The notes under the pieces were generated by a model. The model worked only from the letters and a program-made list of their open reading frames with translations. It was not told where the DNA came from and did no database searches. Both the position numbers and the translations under genes were made by a program. DNA of 64,000 nt from Axinella damicornis (lineage: Eukaryota > Porifera > Demospongiae > Axinellida > Axinellidae): NCBI GenBank assembly GCA_963931865.1, contig OZ007507.1:1312913-1376912 (forward strand). The letters run 5' to 3'. Numbering within the stretch: position 1 is the stretch's first letter; each line of letters starts with the position of its first letter. Below are positions 12,448 to 25,100 of this stretch, piece by piece.

Positions 12448-12712
12448 TTACTCTACCATGCTTTGATTGTAACCATTATGAAACACAGTTATGTGTTAGT
12501 CCATGAGGCAATTCAAAGTGCACCTGCATTTAAGGCGCATACTCCAGCCTATTGCCAAGACCTTGGGTCTGGGCACTGACACTACTCACATATTTACGAC
12601 TGATGTAGGTGGCTACTTGCAGAACTTACGGAAAAGCAAAGAACAGGACTCCTGCTACGAACAGTACAATGGTGGCTGCAATGTAGGGGATCTGCCGAGT
12701 TGAGAGACTCAT
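5575..12712 (-). CDS. ZDHHC5/8-like: DHHC protein S-palmitoyltransferase, ZDHHC5/8-like
   Basis: Attaches palmitate to cysteines of membrane proteins. Eight exons (minus strand): 12630-12712, 10834-11009, 9928-10079, 8547-8713, 7628-7736, 6534-6625, 5835-5979, 5575-5754. All phases agree and give 367 residues. ATG 12712 opens a membrane segment ([20 protein letters not shown]); exon 2 encodes a second one ending DPGIYPR. Exons 3-4 hold the zinc-binding DHHC domain: [16 protein letters not shown], then [20 protein letters not shown] with the catalytic DHHC cysteine, then a third membrane segment. Exon 5 gives the fourth membrane segment plus GRTTNEH and exon 6 [11 protein letters not shown], as in ZDHHC5/8. 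The Ser/Gln/Pro tail ends EITV, a hydrophobic-X-hydrophobic class II PDZ-ligand pattern. At 367 residues it is about half the length of human ZDHHC5, mostly from a shorter tail; the last two exons are the least certain. Introns are full of minisatellites. Confidence 0.9.
6028..6412. repeat. Compound (TG)n microsatellite
   Basis: About 385 bases of TG interrupted by GTTGTG and GAGGATG motifs, in the ZDHHC intron between exons 6 and 7. The THTH/CVCV ORFs it creates on both strands are artefacts. Confidence 0.95.
6846..6920. repeat. GGGA-rich purine tract
   Basis: Repeats of GGGA/GGGGAGGGA in the ZDHHC intron between exons 5 and 6. No coding content. Confidence 0.8.
8232..8489. repeat. 43-base minisatellite, 6 copies
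   Basis: Unit begins GCAGACCAGTAGGGGCTGAA and ends GTAGCTTGGGTGT; six almost identical copies, differing at two sites, in the ZDHHC intron next to the exon at 8547-8713. The flank at 8035-8215 holds two diverged copies of an ~85-base unit around CTTCCTGTCTC / CTGCCTGTCTC. Confidence 0.95.
9866..9927. repeat. (CA)n microsatellite abutting a ZDHHC splice donor
   Basis: A CA/CG run that ends directly at the GAG|GTGTGT donor of the exon at 9928-10079, so the first intron bases on the minus strand are themselves repeat. Confidence 0.85.
10118..10420. repeat. 24-base G-rich purine minisatellite
   Basis: Tandem units of the form GGGATGGAAGGAGGGGGGAG, about eight copies followed by a degenerate GA-rich tail, starting about 40 bases upstream (minus-strand sense) of ZDHHC exon 3. 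The plus strand carries many runs of four or more G. Confidence 0.92.
11074..11397. repeat. 54-base minisatellite, 6 copies
   Basis: Six nearly identical units beginning AAGGTTGTGAGGGTGTATAC in the ZDHHC intron between exons 1 and 2. As 54 is a multiple of three, long repetitive ORFs appear on both strands and should be ignored. Confidence 0.96.
12299..12447. repeat. Cluster of long homopolymer G and C runs
   Basis: A run of 12 G (12299-12310), 20 C (12346-12365) and 37 C (12411-12447) within 150 bases, in ZDHHC intron 1 close to the shared promoter. Length polymorphism or sequencing error is likely here. Confidence 0.9.
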
Positions 12713-13137
12713 CTTGGACGATTCACACAAACCTTCAATTAATGTTTTCTTTCAATTCCCAGGGGGGTTTATAATAGCTTGATAAGGCCAGATTTCTTTC
12801 AGGGCTCGGCGTTTCTTGAAGCTGGCACCCACCACTCACACACCGGAGTTCGCTGGCTGGCCTTTCTTTTTCCCCGAGCACTGAGAGATAATGGCGCACC
12901 GCCCGGCAGTAGATATCATGCCACTATCACACGTACCAACTCCATTGAGCGACTTCCTTTTACTACACAGAGTAATTTGCAGAATCTCCCCCCACCAGGA
13001 TTTGCGGTCGCTATACGCATGCGCACAACATGCATGCTGTGGGCGGAATGTTTACATGTAGCCGTGCACCTAGCACCTGGGGCGTACGTTTTCATTTGCA
13101 TATGTTGCAGTCTAGTACAGCGATCTTCCTGTAACAG
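12713..13137. promoter_or_regulatory. Bidirectional promoter of ZDHHC5/8-like (-) and MKS1 (+)
   Basis: The two start codons lie 425 bases apart and point away from each other. The interval has no ORF of interest, is free of tandem repeats and contains an almost perfect NRF1-type palindrome (13014-13025). Both first exons were placed by family similarity and splice phase, so the head-to-head arrangement is well supported; shared regulation is inferred. Confidence 0.7.
13014..13025. promoter_or_regulatory. NRF1-like site
   Basis: TACGCATGCGCA matches the palindrome TGCGCATGCGCA at 11 of 12 positions and lies about 112 bases before the MKS1 ATG in the bidirectional promoter. Confidence 0.5.
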
Positions 13138-16100
13138 ATGGAACACGAGATGGCTGTCTACCGTACTAGAGATAGCCTGAAGAACTTTTACATCAGGTAA
13201 GCGCAGGGAGTGTGCATGTGGAAAGAGCTATCTATTCTTATTAACGCGCACTAATGCCATGGCAACCGAAACGTGGCTGAAAAATCGTACACATGGGTCC
13301 TGCGGTTTAGTTTTTATGTCATACTTTATGCGAGAGGGTGGAGATGGGGAAGCACAGCTGCTCAGTTGCGGCTGGTGTCCAACCCATGCATCATCTCTCA
13401 CAAACCGCATGCACAAGTCAAGAGGACTCTGACCTGTTAACTTGTGCACATCGCACACTATGTATCTAGCTAATTAATACATGTCACGTGTCGTTTGCTT
13501 GCGGTTTTTGGCTACAACGAGTGGCAGGAGGAAACTCCACACTGCATCCACAGAAGACGTTCATAATTCATACACTGTGAATCGAAGTCAGTGATATTAA
13601 TGACATACTCACACAATTGCTGCAGTTTGATTGGCTCTGCCGAAACTCTGGCCCCTGGAATGGAAACCTAGCATAACCGACCAGACGTATTTGTTCCCAC
13701 CCACTCCCGAATGTGGCTTTCTCATGTGACTATGAATGGTTGTGGCCCATTCGGCATGCTGATATTTAGAGGTATGTTTTGTGCCCAAATTGGCACATAT
13801 TAGGAAACATTTTATGCCAATTATGGCACAGTTAGACGTGCCAATTTTGGCAGAGATTGCACGCCTGTTCTATATATAAGGTGACTGATGTGCAATTTCT
13901 GCCAAAAATGGACCAATGAATCGACTTGCCATTGTGGTCAGCATAAAAGGTTCTTTCAAATTATGTCCTTAAAATGATCAGTCACATTTTGTCAAAAATC
14001 GCAGTTGGCCAAAGCTATAATCCATGATTTTTCATGATTTTGGGTTAAAATTAAACTGACTTCCAAAAATGGACATCATTGGAATGCTCCATTCATGCTG
14101 ATCACAATGGTGCAAATCCCAGCTTCATATCCCGTTCCTAGCTCAAGATACCTACATGCAGCTTATTTGTCTGCTAATTACTGATGCATAGCCTGGTTCC
14201 TAGGCCTAGCAGTTTGTTTGATCGCTTACAGTATTTTGCACGCTGTAAACGATCAAAAACTGGAGGTGTAGAAGGCCTGGGAACGAGGCTGTGCAGGCAG
14301 GACGCCCTCCACAACAAGTGGCAGCTAGTGTACATGTAGCAAACAAGACAAGACTTTGATCTTTGCTAGCTTCACTACATTGTATCACATTCATCAGCTC
14401 CCTTGGGAGAATTTGTGCACCATAGTAGTTTCTGCCTTAATTTGCACGTCAAAAAATGTTCTGCAATTGCATGATTTAAAAAATTAATGGTTTCCAAAAT
14501 GTACCAGTTTTGGCATGTGAACATACCTGGTTTGCAGTGATCATGGTGGAAGCGGAAGTATCTGAGGAACCTCAGGCATTCAGCTGCAAAACATTGCAGT
14601 TAACTTAACTCTATAGCAACATTAAGCTACTTCCCCTCTTCCCCTCACTCTCCCCTTCGCTCTCTCCTTTACCCCCCTCCCCCCTCCCCCCTCCCCCCCT
14701 CCCCCCTCACTCTCCCCTTCGCTTTCTCCTTTACCCCCTTCCCCTCCCCCTCCCCCCCTCCCCCTCCCCCTCCCCCCTCCCCTCCCACCTCCCCCCCTCC
14801 CCCCCCTCCCTCCCTCCCCCTCCCCCCTCCCCCCTCCCCCCTCCCCCTCCCCCCCTCCCCCTCCCCCTCCCCTCCCCCCCTCCCCCTCCCCCCTCCCCCC
14901 TCCCTCCCCCTCCCCCCCCTCCCACCCTGCCTCTACCCCTACCTGCCCCACTGCTAGGGTGGAGCTACGTAAGGTGACCAGCACTCTACTAAGAGACACC
15001 AGCAGGCTCACATCCACCCAAGCTACCACAGCGGGACAGGGACAAGGTCATACAGCAGATCATGGGATAGATAGTAGATAGATAGATAATTGGATTCTCC
15101 CATCAGCTAAGTAGCAGGTACATTTCTGTCAGTGCATGAATTGGGGATCCCGCATCCACTGGTTCTCAGGTGTGCCCATGTGCACCCACACCCCTCTCCT
15201 CTGTGCTGCATTAGCTAGTGTGTGTGTGCACCCACACCCCTCTCCTCTGTGCTGCATTAGCTAGTGTGTGTGTACACGTACATGCCCTGATACTCATATC
15301 CCAAGTTTCAGGGTTTATTTTTTATTGGGGGATGGTTATATATAGTAATGTATCTGTCGCAGTATCGCCACCTTGTCCTCACTCTAGACACTGAGGCCTG
15401 GGTCTTCAGGTGGCAGGAGAAAGTGTTCAGTCAAGTAAGTGGCTAGTCTATTGAGCTCTATATACCTCTTATGGAGAAGGAATGAAGTGATGAGGATAAT
15501 ATCTATCTTCCTGTTAGTGCGAGGAGGACTGACCCGTAGTAAATCTATTAGTGGTCTTTCTGTTTGAGGACTGACCCAGTATAATATAGTAAATCTCATC
15601 TCCCTATCCAGCATGAAGAGGAGCTCTATGCTGATGCCAACAACTGCACCAATGCTGTGGAGGATAATTATCACAGAGACATTCTAGCACTCAGGTTAGT
15701 CTGAACGTCTCATTGCATTGTTCCTACGGTAGGTAGTACTTGTTTTCTGCTGAGATTCTGTAATGACAGGTGCTGGGTGGGAGTGGCATTGCCAAGTAAA
15801 GCATCGAAGGGGCTGCAGGTGTACAAGATAGATGTGCAAACCAGGTGGTTTCAAAGTGCTGCAGACTTCTGTTAAATAGCTGCACTGATTATCATTATTG
15901 TGTGTTTGTATTTCCTGGGCTGCAGGGGTGAAGGTGGGAGACCGAACAACAGACTGTTCTGCTACTTGGATAGCGACCACTTTCACTCACCAGTGGAGGA
16001 GGTGGGCCAAACCTGCTGCACGCTGCATGAAAGAGAAGCTGGTACTGTTAGCAAGCCTCGTCCCCAGGCTCTGAACAAAATTTAAGAAGGGAGGAAGGGA

Positions 16101-19100
16101 GGGTGGGGTGGAGGGGGGGGGGGGGGGGGGGGGGTACCATATACATTTATCATGTGACCAATGTCACAGTTGGCCTACCTTCTTAAACTGTACCGTAAAG
16201 TTTTCAGTGAAAGTTATTTTTAGTTGCAGATGAGGGGAAGTAGCCTCATTCCCACTCCCGATACTGCAAGCGATGAATAGCTGGGTGGGGCCTGGGAATG
16301 AAACTAGAGTGGAAGTCTGCTAGACAACCAACTCTTCTATGATACAAAGTTGTCCTTTATTGCAGGTGGGTCGGCAGCTCACTGATGCTGACAATGACTA
16401 CCAGACCTTTGCATCCAGGTTTTCTTCAGCTGTGAGGAGGAGGCATGTTGGCAGACGGAAAGAGTGAGTATGAAATGGGAGGAAGAGGAGGAGGAGGAGG
16501 GAGGGGGAAAGATAGAAGGGATGGGGAAGGAGAAAGGGGAGGGGGAGGGAGGGGGAAAGAGGGAGGAAGGGAAGGAGGAAGAGAAGGGGGGGGGGTGGAA
16601 GAGAGGGGGGATGGGGGAGGAAAAATGGGAGGAGGGAAGGGAAAGGAGGGGGAGGGATTAGGAGCTTCTGATATGTATTTGTAAAGATACATAACTGTGG
16701 TGTCCTTTTAATGAGTTTTCAAAAGGGCCATCCTAGAATTCTTGGTTTGCTATCAATATTCCTCTCTGAGTACGTTGCTGGGTTAGTGGAGGGTTGGCCA
16801 ACCGATCAACTCTTGGGGGTAGATGAACTTTCTTATGTTTTCCCTCAGCTATGATGGTTTTCCTGGTGGCATCCGTGACCCTGTGTCTGACAAACCAAAC
16901 CTGGATGAGAGGGTCTCTCACCGCATTGTCACTCCTCCCTCCCGGTGCATGTTCATCATGGCCGACCTGAGGAGGATGGACGGGTAGGTGGGGAGGAGGG
17001 AAGGATGGAAAGAAATAGGATGGGAGAATTGGAGAAGGGGATGGTTGAGAGGGAGGGAGGGGAGTGGGAGAGAGGGGAGGAAGGAGGGGGAGGGAGGGAA
17101 TGGGAGTAAGGGGAGGAGCATTAGAAGGGAGGAACGGAAGGGGAGAATTAATGGAGAGGAGGTAAGTATTAGGAGAATGTGCAAAGAAGTAGGCAAGCGG
17201 GGAAGGTATGGGAAAAGGGGAGGAGGGAAAGAGTGAGAGAAGGGGAGGAGGGAAAGAGTGAGAGAAGGGGAGGAGGGAAAGAGTGAGAGAAGGGGAGGAG
17301 GGAAAGAGTGAGAGAAAGGGAGGAGGGAAAGAGTGAGAGGAGGGAAGGAATAGAAGGCACAATGGCTGAGTGGCTTGAACATAGTATCCGTCCATTCCTA
17401 TACAGACTAAATCAGTATCTGTGGTCGGTCAAGCCCAACCAGGCAGCCATTGTCCACCCCATTAGGCATGCACCCATTGCCATTGATACTTATTACATCT
17501 GTGCTCTGCTTTAGCTAAAGGTAAAGGTAATAGCGGTTAGAATTTACCTTCCCTTCCATTCACCATCTGCCAAATGCTGCTCTGGAGAGGTAAAAAATCA
17601 TAAGATGTACATGCCCATTATTTCCATGACTGCATGTGCTGGTACAATGAGTCCAATTGAAGTCCAGTGGAAGAGGGTGGAGTAACCGGTGAGGGCTAGT
17701 GTTGCTCTTTCCTGCAGGCGAGATGAACCAGATGAGCATGTGTTGTGCCACCTCACTGTGAGTTCTGTCAACATTAGTTCTTGAAACAGGATACCTTCCT
17801 ACTCACCACTGTAGATAACTGTAGTTACTACCTACCTGTAGGTTGTTGAAAATGATAGCCCTTATCTGTGTACTTGTTGTATGAAGCTGTATGAGATGAA
17901 AGTGCCAAAGTGTGCTTTGATTTCCGTTATCCAGTTAATGTAGTGCAATTTCGTGCACTAAGGGATCTTTTGGGCAGCTCAAGAGGCGAATACTGCATGA
18001 CTTGAAGCCGAGTGCTGTATTTGCCTCGAGACCCCGCCCCAACCCTGCTGTATTTGCCACGAGACCCCGCCCCAACCCTGCTGTATTTGCCTCGAGACCC
18101 CGCCCCAACCCTGCTGTATTGCCTCGAGACCCCGCCCCGACCCTGCTGTATTTGCCTTGAGACCCTGCCCCAACCCTGCTGTATTGCCTCGAGACCCCGC
18201 CCCGACCCTGCTGTATTGCCTCGAGACCCCGCCCCAACCCTGCTGTATTGCCTTGAGACCCCGCCCCGACCCTGCTGTATTTGCCTTGAGACCCCACCCC
18301 AACCCTGCTGTATTGCCTCGAGACCCCGCCCCAACCCTGCTGTATTGCCTTGAGACCCCGCCCCGACCCTGCTGTATTTGCCTTGAGACCCCACCCCAAC
18401 CCTGCTGTATTTGCCTCAAGACCCCGCCCCAACCCTGCTGTATTTGCCTTGAGACCCTGTCCCAACCCTGCTGTATTTGCCTTGAGACCCCGCCCCAACC
18501 CTGCTGTATTGCCTTGAGACCCCGCCCCGACCCTGCTGTATTTGCCTTGAGACCCCACCCCAACCCTGCTGTATTTGCCTTGAGACCCCGCCCCAACCCT
18601 GCTGTATTTGCCTTGAGACCCCACCCCAACCCTTCTGTATTTGCCTCGAGACCCCGCCCCGACCCTGCTGTATTTGCCTTGAGACCCTGTCCCAACCCTG
18701 CTGTATTTGCCTTGAGACCCCGCCCCAACCCTGCTGTATTGCCTTGAGACCCCGCCCCGACCCTGCTGTATTTGCCTTGAGACCCCACCCCAACCCTGCT
18801 GTATTTGCCTCGAGACCCCGCCACAACCCTGCTGTATTTGCCTTGAGACCCCACCCCAACCCTTCTGTATTTGCCTCGAGACCCCGCCCCAACCCTGCTG
18901 TATTTGCCTTGAGACCCCGTCCCAACCCTGCTGTATTTGCCTTGAGACCCCTCCCCAACCCTGCTGTATTTGCCTCGAGACCCCGCCCCAACCCTGCTGT
19001 ATTTGCCTCGAGACCCCGCCCCAACCCTGCTGTATTTGCCTTGAGACCCCGCCCCAACCCTGCTGTACTTGCCTTGAGACCCCGCCCCAACCCTGCTGTA

Positions 19101-22100
19101 TTTGCCTTGAGACCCCGCCCCAACCCTGCTGTATTTGCCTTGAGACCCCGCCCCAACCCTGCTGTATTTGGCTCAATGCGGTAGATTAGCTGGTATCTCT
19201 TTCACTTCAGGTGGACAGCCGTGGGGTGGTTGCAGTGGGCCCTGACTTCAATCATGACAGGCCTGCCTACCGACTTGAGAACAAGCACAGAGGTGTGTAG
19301 TGGCTTGCATGCTGTCATTCTCATGAGCTCTTGTATTAACACCATGAAGAATGTGGTATAACTTTCTTTCCCTCAATGTAAATGGAAGGTGTTTGGAGGG
19401 AAGGGGGGCAGGAAACCGGGGGAAGGGAGGAGGGGGGAGGGGAGGAGGACGGGGGAGGGGAGGAGGACGGGGGAGGGGAGGGGGAGGGGAGGAGGAGGGG
19501 GGAGGGGGGTTGAGATGACCAAGACTAGAACTAGAGCCTGTTAATGAGACAAAGAAATGACGGCATCAAGCAGTGTATCAGAAGGCTGTAGTTGTCATGC
19601 AGAACCAATCCTATATCTTCAAAGCTGTGCTGATCAGAATTGATTGTTCCTTTCTTCTTCAGAGGTGTTTGAGTATCGGTTGGAGCATGTCTCAAGGGAG
19701 ATCTCTCATGAGGAGAGGGCCAAGGAGCAGAGAGTACTCTCTGAGGTAGCTCATTGTGGGGTAGTGATGTGGTTAGTCTCGGAACCAGACTCCATACCGG
19801 AGTCTGGTTCCGAGACTATGATGTGGTATGATCCCTTTATGCATGCATGCCTGGCTCACCTGGAGTAGGGCTGCACTGTATCATGTGGCAACTGCACTCC
19901 AGGTAGAATGACTGGTAAGGTTTCACGATGATCTTGCTAGCCCTGTTCCAGAGCCTCCCCTACAAAGACGAAGTATTGCAAGCGACAAAGCTGGGCGGAA
20001 GCCTGAAAACGGGCTAGCCTCATGCCTTGTTGTTACTCTCACATCGTGGATACTTCAGTAGACTCCAATTGCATCCACCAGCTTGTGCCTATACTGCTTG
20101 CCCCAGCTTGTACATATTATATGGCTCGCTCCAAGTATCATGACGCCACGTATACTGCCTAACCGTGTGGTCTTTTCTGGAGAAAGCCAATGGCAGCTAT
20201 ACCGAAACGTTCTACCACTCAAACTCTGAACCATGGTGCATCTCTGAATAACTATTATGCAGTTGAGTTGGTAAGATATTGCAATCACGACAGTGGATTC
20301 AGAATCTTTGTACGGCTGTGGGGTTTTACCCCGCACATGCCTCTGCATCTGCGTGTTTATATGTTTGTGTGTCAGCGAAAAAAGGCTTCCAAGGCACTTA
20401 TAGACTTCATACTCAACACTCATGTGACCTTTCTATGCTTCAATGATCCGTTGTGCTGCAAGGCTCAACTATCGGCATGTGCAGGGAAAGTATATTCACA
20501 TGAGTAATTCCCTACCAGGAGTGTAATAATGCTGTTAGAGGAAACAAGTGTATCTCATGGATACGATGCTGACATCAGAAGTTTGGGACTTCTGGAATTC
20601 AAGATGTGCTTGTGTGGTCTGAGGAATGTAGACTATGCATTTCACTATGACTTCATGCCCAGTAAGGCTTACCTCATTCTGACTTTGTGTGTGCTGTTTA
20701 CCTGAGGGAATGCCTCACTGTTTATGTATTACTGAAAGTACTTCTTCTGAGCGTATTCACTGTGCAGACACAGGCTCTTTGTCAGTTCGGTAACGGTATT
20801 CACTGGTAGTACTGGGTGTCCACTGTCCATGAATGGACTTTAACGTTTGCTGTGCCACCTCACCATTCCTAGGATACAGCCTAGTGATTGCAACACAGTC
20901 CCTGGAATCCTGCCACTTCACGCTTTTCCTTTATGGGATTGTCATGTGGTGATCTTAATTGTCGTTGCCACTCCCTCTTTCCTCGATTGCAAAATTGTTG
21001 TTTCAGTAAACAGAGCTGTTGTTTCAGCATAAGACAGTAACAGAGCTGTACGTTGTTCCAGCATGAGACAGTAACTGTCTTATGCTGGAACAACAACTCT
21101 GTTTACTCAAACAAAAATTTGTAATCGAGGAAAGAGGGAGTGGCAACAACAATTAAGATCACGGCATGACAATCCGAAAAGCGTGACCAAGAGTGCATCA
21201 GTACACGGTTTACTCGCCCTAAACCCAGTGGGTTTAGGACAAGTAAGATGATGTGTAATGGTGTGATGATGAGCAATATACTGTGATAGTGTGTGATGGA
21301 TTTAGGGCGAGTAAGATGATGAGCAATATACTGTGATAGTGTGTGATGGGTTTAGGACAAGTAAGATGATGTGTAATGGTGTGATGATGAGCAATATACT
21401 GTGATAGTGTGTGATGGGTTTAGGGCGAGTAAGATGATGAGCAATATACTGTGATAGTGTGTGATGGGTTTAGGACAAGTAAGATGATGTGTAATGGTGT
21501 GATGATGAGCAATATACTGTGATAGTGTGTGATGGGTTTAGGGCGAGTAAGATGATGAGCAATATACTGTGATAGTGTGTGATGGGTTTAGGGCGAGTAA
21601 GATGATGTGTAATGGTGTGATGATGAGCAATATACTGTGATAGTGTGTGATGGGTTTAGGGCGAGTAAGATGATGAGCAATATACTGTGATAGTGTGTGA
21701 TGGGTTTAGGGCGAGTAAGATGATGTGTAATGGTGTGATGATGAGCAATATACTGTGATAGTGTGTGATGGATTTAGGGCGAGTAAGATGATGAGCAATA
21801 TACTGTGATAGTGTGTGATGGGTTTAGGGCGAGTAAGATGATGTGTAATGGTGTGATGATGAGCAATATACTGTGATAGTGTGTGAGTGATGGGTTTAGG
21901 GCAAGTAAACCGTGTACTTATGCACTCTTGGTTTAGGGGAAGAATTAACCTTAGGACTAAGGTGGATAACTTATAAGGTTTGGGTGGAAGTTAGGGACTA
22001 ATTGGAGAGTAACAAGCTAGTCATTCACATGGGTGCCTGTGCATGATGATTATAGAAATACCGCATTCCGTGCTTGCCTAGGAATGGAGTTGCCCCAGAT

Positions 22101-25100
22101 TGTCGTCTTCTCTCTGCCAAGCTCGCCCTGTATGAGGGTATAGCCATATAAGTTGTATATTTTCAGCAGTACCAATAGCCACAGCGTTCAGTAAAATGTT
22201 GTATAGGAGTCTGCTGGCATGTGCAAGACAGTGAATTCCTGACCAGCTTGTGAAGTTTGACGTGCACAGGACCTGGTGCACATGTGTCGCTCCCACCTCA
22301 CTGTTTGTGTGTGTTGGTTATTAGCCTCATTCCCAGGCTCCACCCACTCTATACTTCCAGGCTCCACCCACTCTATACTCCCAGGCTCCACCCACTCTTT
22401 ACTCCCAGGCTCCACCCACTCTATACTCCCAGGCTCCACCCACTCTATACTCCCAGGCTCCACCCACTCTATACTCCCAGGCTCCACCCACTCTATACTC
22501 CCAGGCTCCACCCACTCTATACTCCCAGGCTCCACCCACTTTTGCTACGGTGTAACACTATATGAGAGAGTAACATTCGATTACCATCTTCATTAGCCCA
22601 GTGTCTAACATTACATACGACTGCCCCATGGGCCCAATACTAATTAGCCAATTAGCCATGGTATTTGTCCATTCCTTTCAGCTGTACAGCCGGCATGCAG
22701 GCTACCTGAGCAGCTGCGTTGGGAAGACCTTTGCCGACCCTGTGAGCTACCAGCTGTGCTTACTCCGCATTACATCATAATAGTACACACATTTCCTTTC
22801 TTAACTAGCTAGGGGCATTGTTCACTGCAGAGAATACACAATTCTAGTGTATACGTTTGACCCAATTGCATGTTGCCTTTGATTTTTGCTTGTAGCCTGA
22901 GAACTGTGCTCTGAGGGTTCTACTGATGGGAGAGATAGGTGAGCAATAGCCTCATGAGCACTTAGACTGCCCAACCTTGTTCCCAGATTGCCGACCTCAT
23001 TCCCAGACCGTCCCAGGGAGCAGGACATCCTAACTATTAGTCCTGAGCAATAGTGATTTTAGGATTGCCAAGTGTAGCGAGGCAGGTAATTTTGACAACA
23101 GCCGTCTGATACTGAGCTAGCGTTTATACTCAGAAAGGTTTTTCAGTTAAGAAGGTGAGCACGTTTACATACAAACCCTCATCCTGTTCACAGTGTGTCC
23201 ACACACTCGGAATCCTTAGCAATAGTGATAATTTTTACTAACAATGTGTTTATCTTCCTGTGCAGTTTCCGCTCAAGGTTTTGAGTATGATGATCTCTAT
23301 ATCACTGCTCATCTGGAGCTGCCCGAGTGTAGGTGTCATGGTGTGAAACGCAGTTGTGAACCACTGTACCGCATTAAGCCCATGACAGTTGCGTGGAGGC
23401 TGTGATACCAGCCGTTGTTCCAGGTTCTCCACTGCATCAGTTTCCATAGCCTAGCCTCGTTCCTGGTCCTCCTGCTCATGAGAGAGAGAGGCCTAGTACT
23501 TACCGTTTGTGCATGCACATAATAAAGAAACACCGTGCACTTGCAATCATCCAATCATGTACGTATACCTCGTCTGTATGCGGAAGGTTATATACTAACC
23601 AAGACCAAAAAGGAGAAATGGCCTATGAGCGATGCTATGGTTTCTAGTGATAGAACTTTCGCATGTGGCCTGTAAGGCGCAGTGAAACCCTGGAACATTC
23701 CTGAAATCATTCATTGTACAATTTCATAAGTGCTGCATGACTACATCCTCTTACCTCAGCACGTATTTTCATGGGCTGCTCCTTGGATACACTGTCTACT
23801 CTGCTCCTTGGATACACTGTCTACTCTGTACTATACTGGTGTACATCATTAACCTACACTGTGGTGTATATCTTGTTCTCAGGGTGGCTGGTTGCGGAGG
23901 ACTCAAAGCAACCCCTCTCTGTCGTCACTCAGATTTGCAGAACAAAATCTAAACATAAGGTGTGTGCAGATCAAGATAGCCTCGTTCCCAGGCCGCTTGG
24001 GAATGAGGCCAAGACCAAGAAGACATCAACGTATAGCTGGGGTGATTCAATCCTTTCTCTTCCTCCTGCAGTACAACATTGCTCACTTCAGTTGCCCCTT
24101 TGAGTTTGAACTTGAATACAACAATCCCACTTTGACCTCAGGTGGGTCAGCTCTAGCCTGGGAACGAGGCTATGTCAGCTCGTCTCATTGTCAGTTAGGG
24201 CTCGAATAGTTTGTACCACGAATAATTGAGTACTAACTACATGTAATAATATAGGAATGACAGAATGTCATTACTCAAATTACTTGACATTGGAAAATAT
24301 TTTGTTCCTGTTATGTAGTAAGGCTTATACTAGCCTAGCTCGTTCCCAGGCCCCGTACTGGGAATGAGGCTAGGCTTATACATAGTTGACATGCAAGAAC
24401 TGTAGTTGTTTTAGTTCAGTCAATTAATCAACTCATTCAATTAATCGTTCCAGCCATAGTGTTAGTCATGTGATGGCCGTAGTACTGGATCATTAGGACT
24501 GAATTTGTCATGCGATTTGCACACAGATTGTCTTCCAAGGTGGCCGAAGGTGCTGTTGGAAGTGTCCTCACTGGACTATTGGGACAGGCACAGAATTGAA
24601 GGCTACGGGTTTGCAGACCTACCTTGCCGACCAGGTAAGACAGCAACCTCACAAGCATACAGTAAGCTGCTTGAGTATTATCCATTTACAAATTTGTATA
24701 ACCAACCCCCAATAAAATCTAAACCCTGGATTCCTGACCTTGATAATCAGGGACGGTAGGTCAAAATACACTTTGATGTATATATCCCAACTCTAACATT
24801 AGATTAAGTCACCCAACGTTGAGCCAACCCTAGCCTCCTACCCAAGCTTGCATAACTCCAGGTTCTTATTTCTGGAGCCTATGCGTATGGCTAAACCAGC
24901 CTAACCTTGTTCCCAGGCTGTCTGCCAGTCGCGCGTGCATCGCATACGTGACCTTTGAACCCTTGTCAGATAAGCTATGTGTGTATGTTCTCTACGTCTG
25001 TATTCTTATTCCTATACTTGGAGGTACGCATGAGCTCACAGTGAGCACTTGGCGGCCAGGTGGGTTCCGAGTGTTGGACAAAATGAAGAGATTCTTTGTT

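Noticed and set aside
17935..19176. ORFs of 155-413 codons on both strands
   Set aside because: They are produced by a 33-base tandem repeat whose period is a multiple of three; the repeat lies in a well-defined MKS1 intron.
21187..21931. GGGTTTAGGG repeats as interstitial telomere
   Set aside because: The motif occurs once per 50/68-base unit and is not a continuous short telomere repeat.
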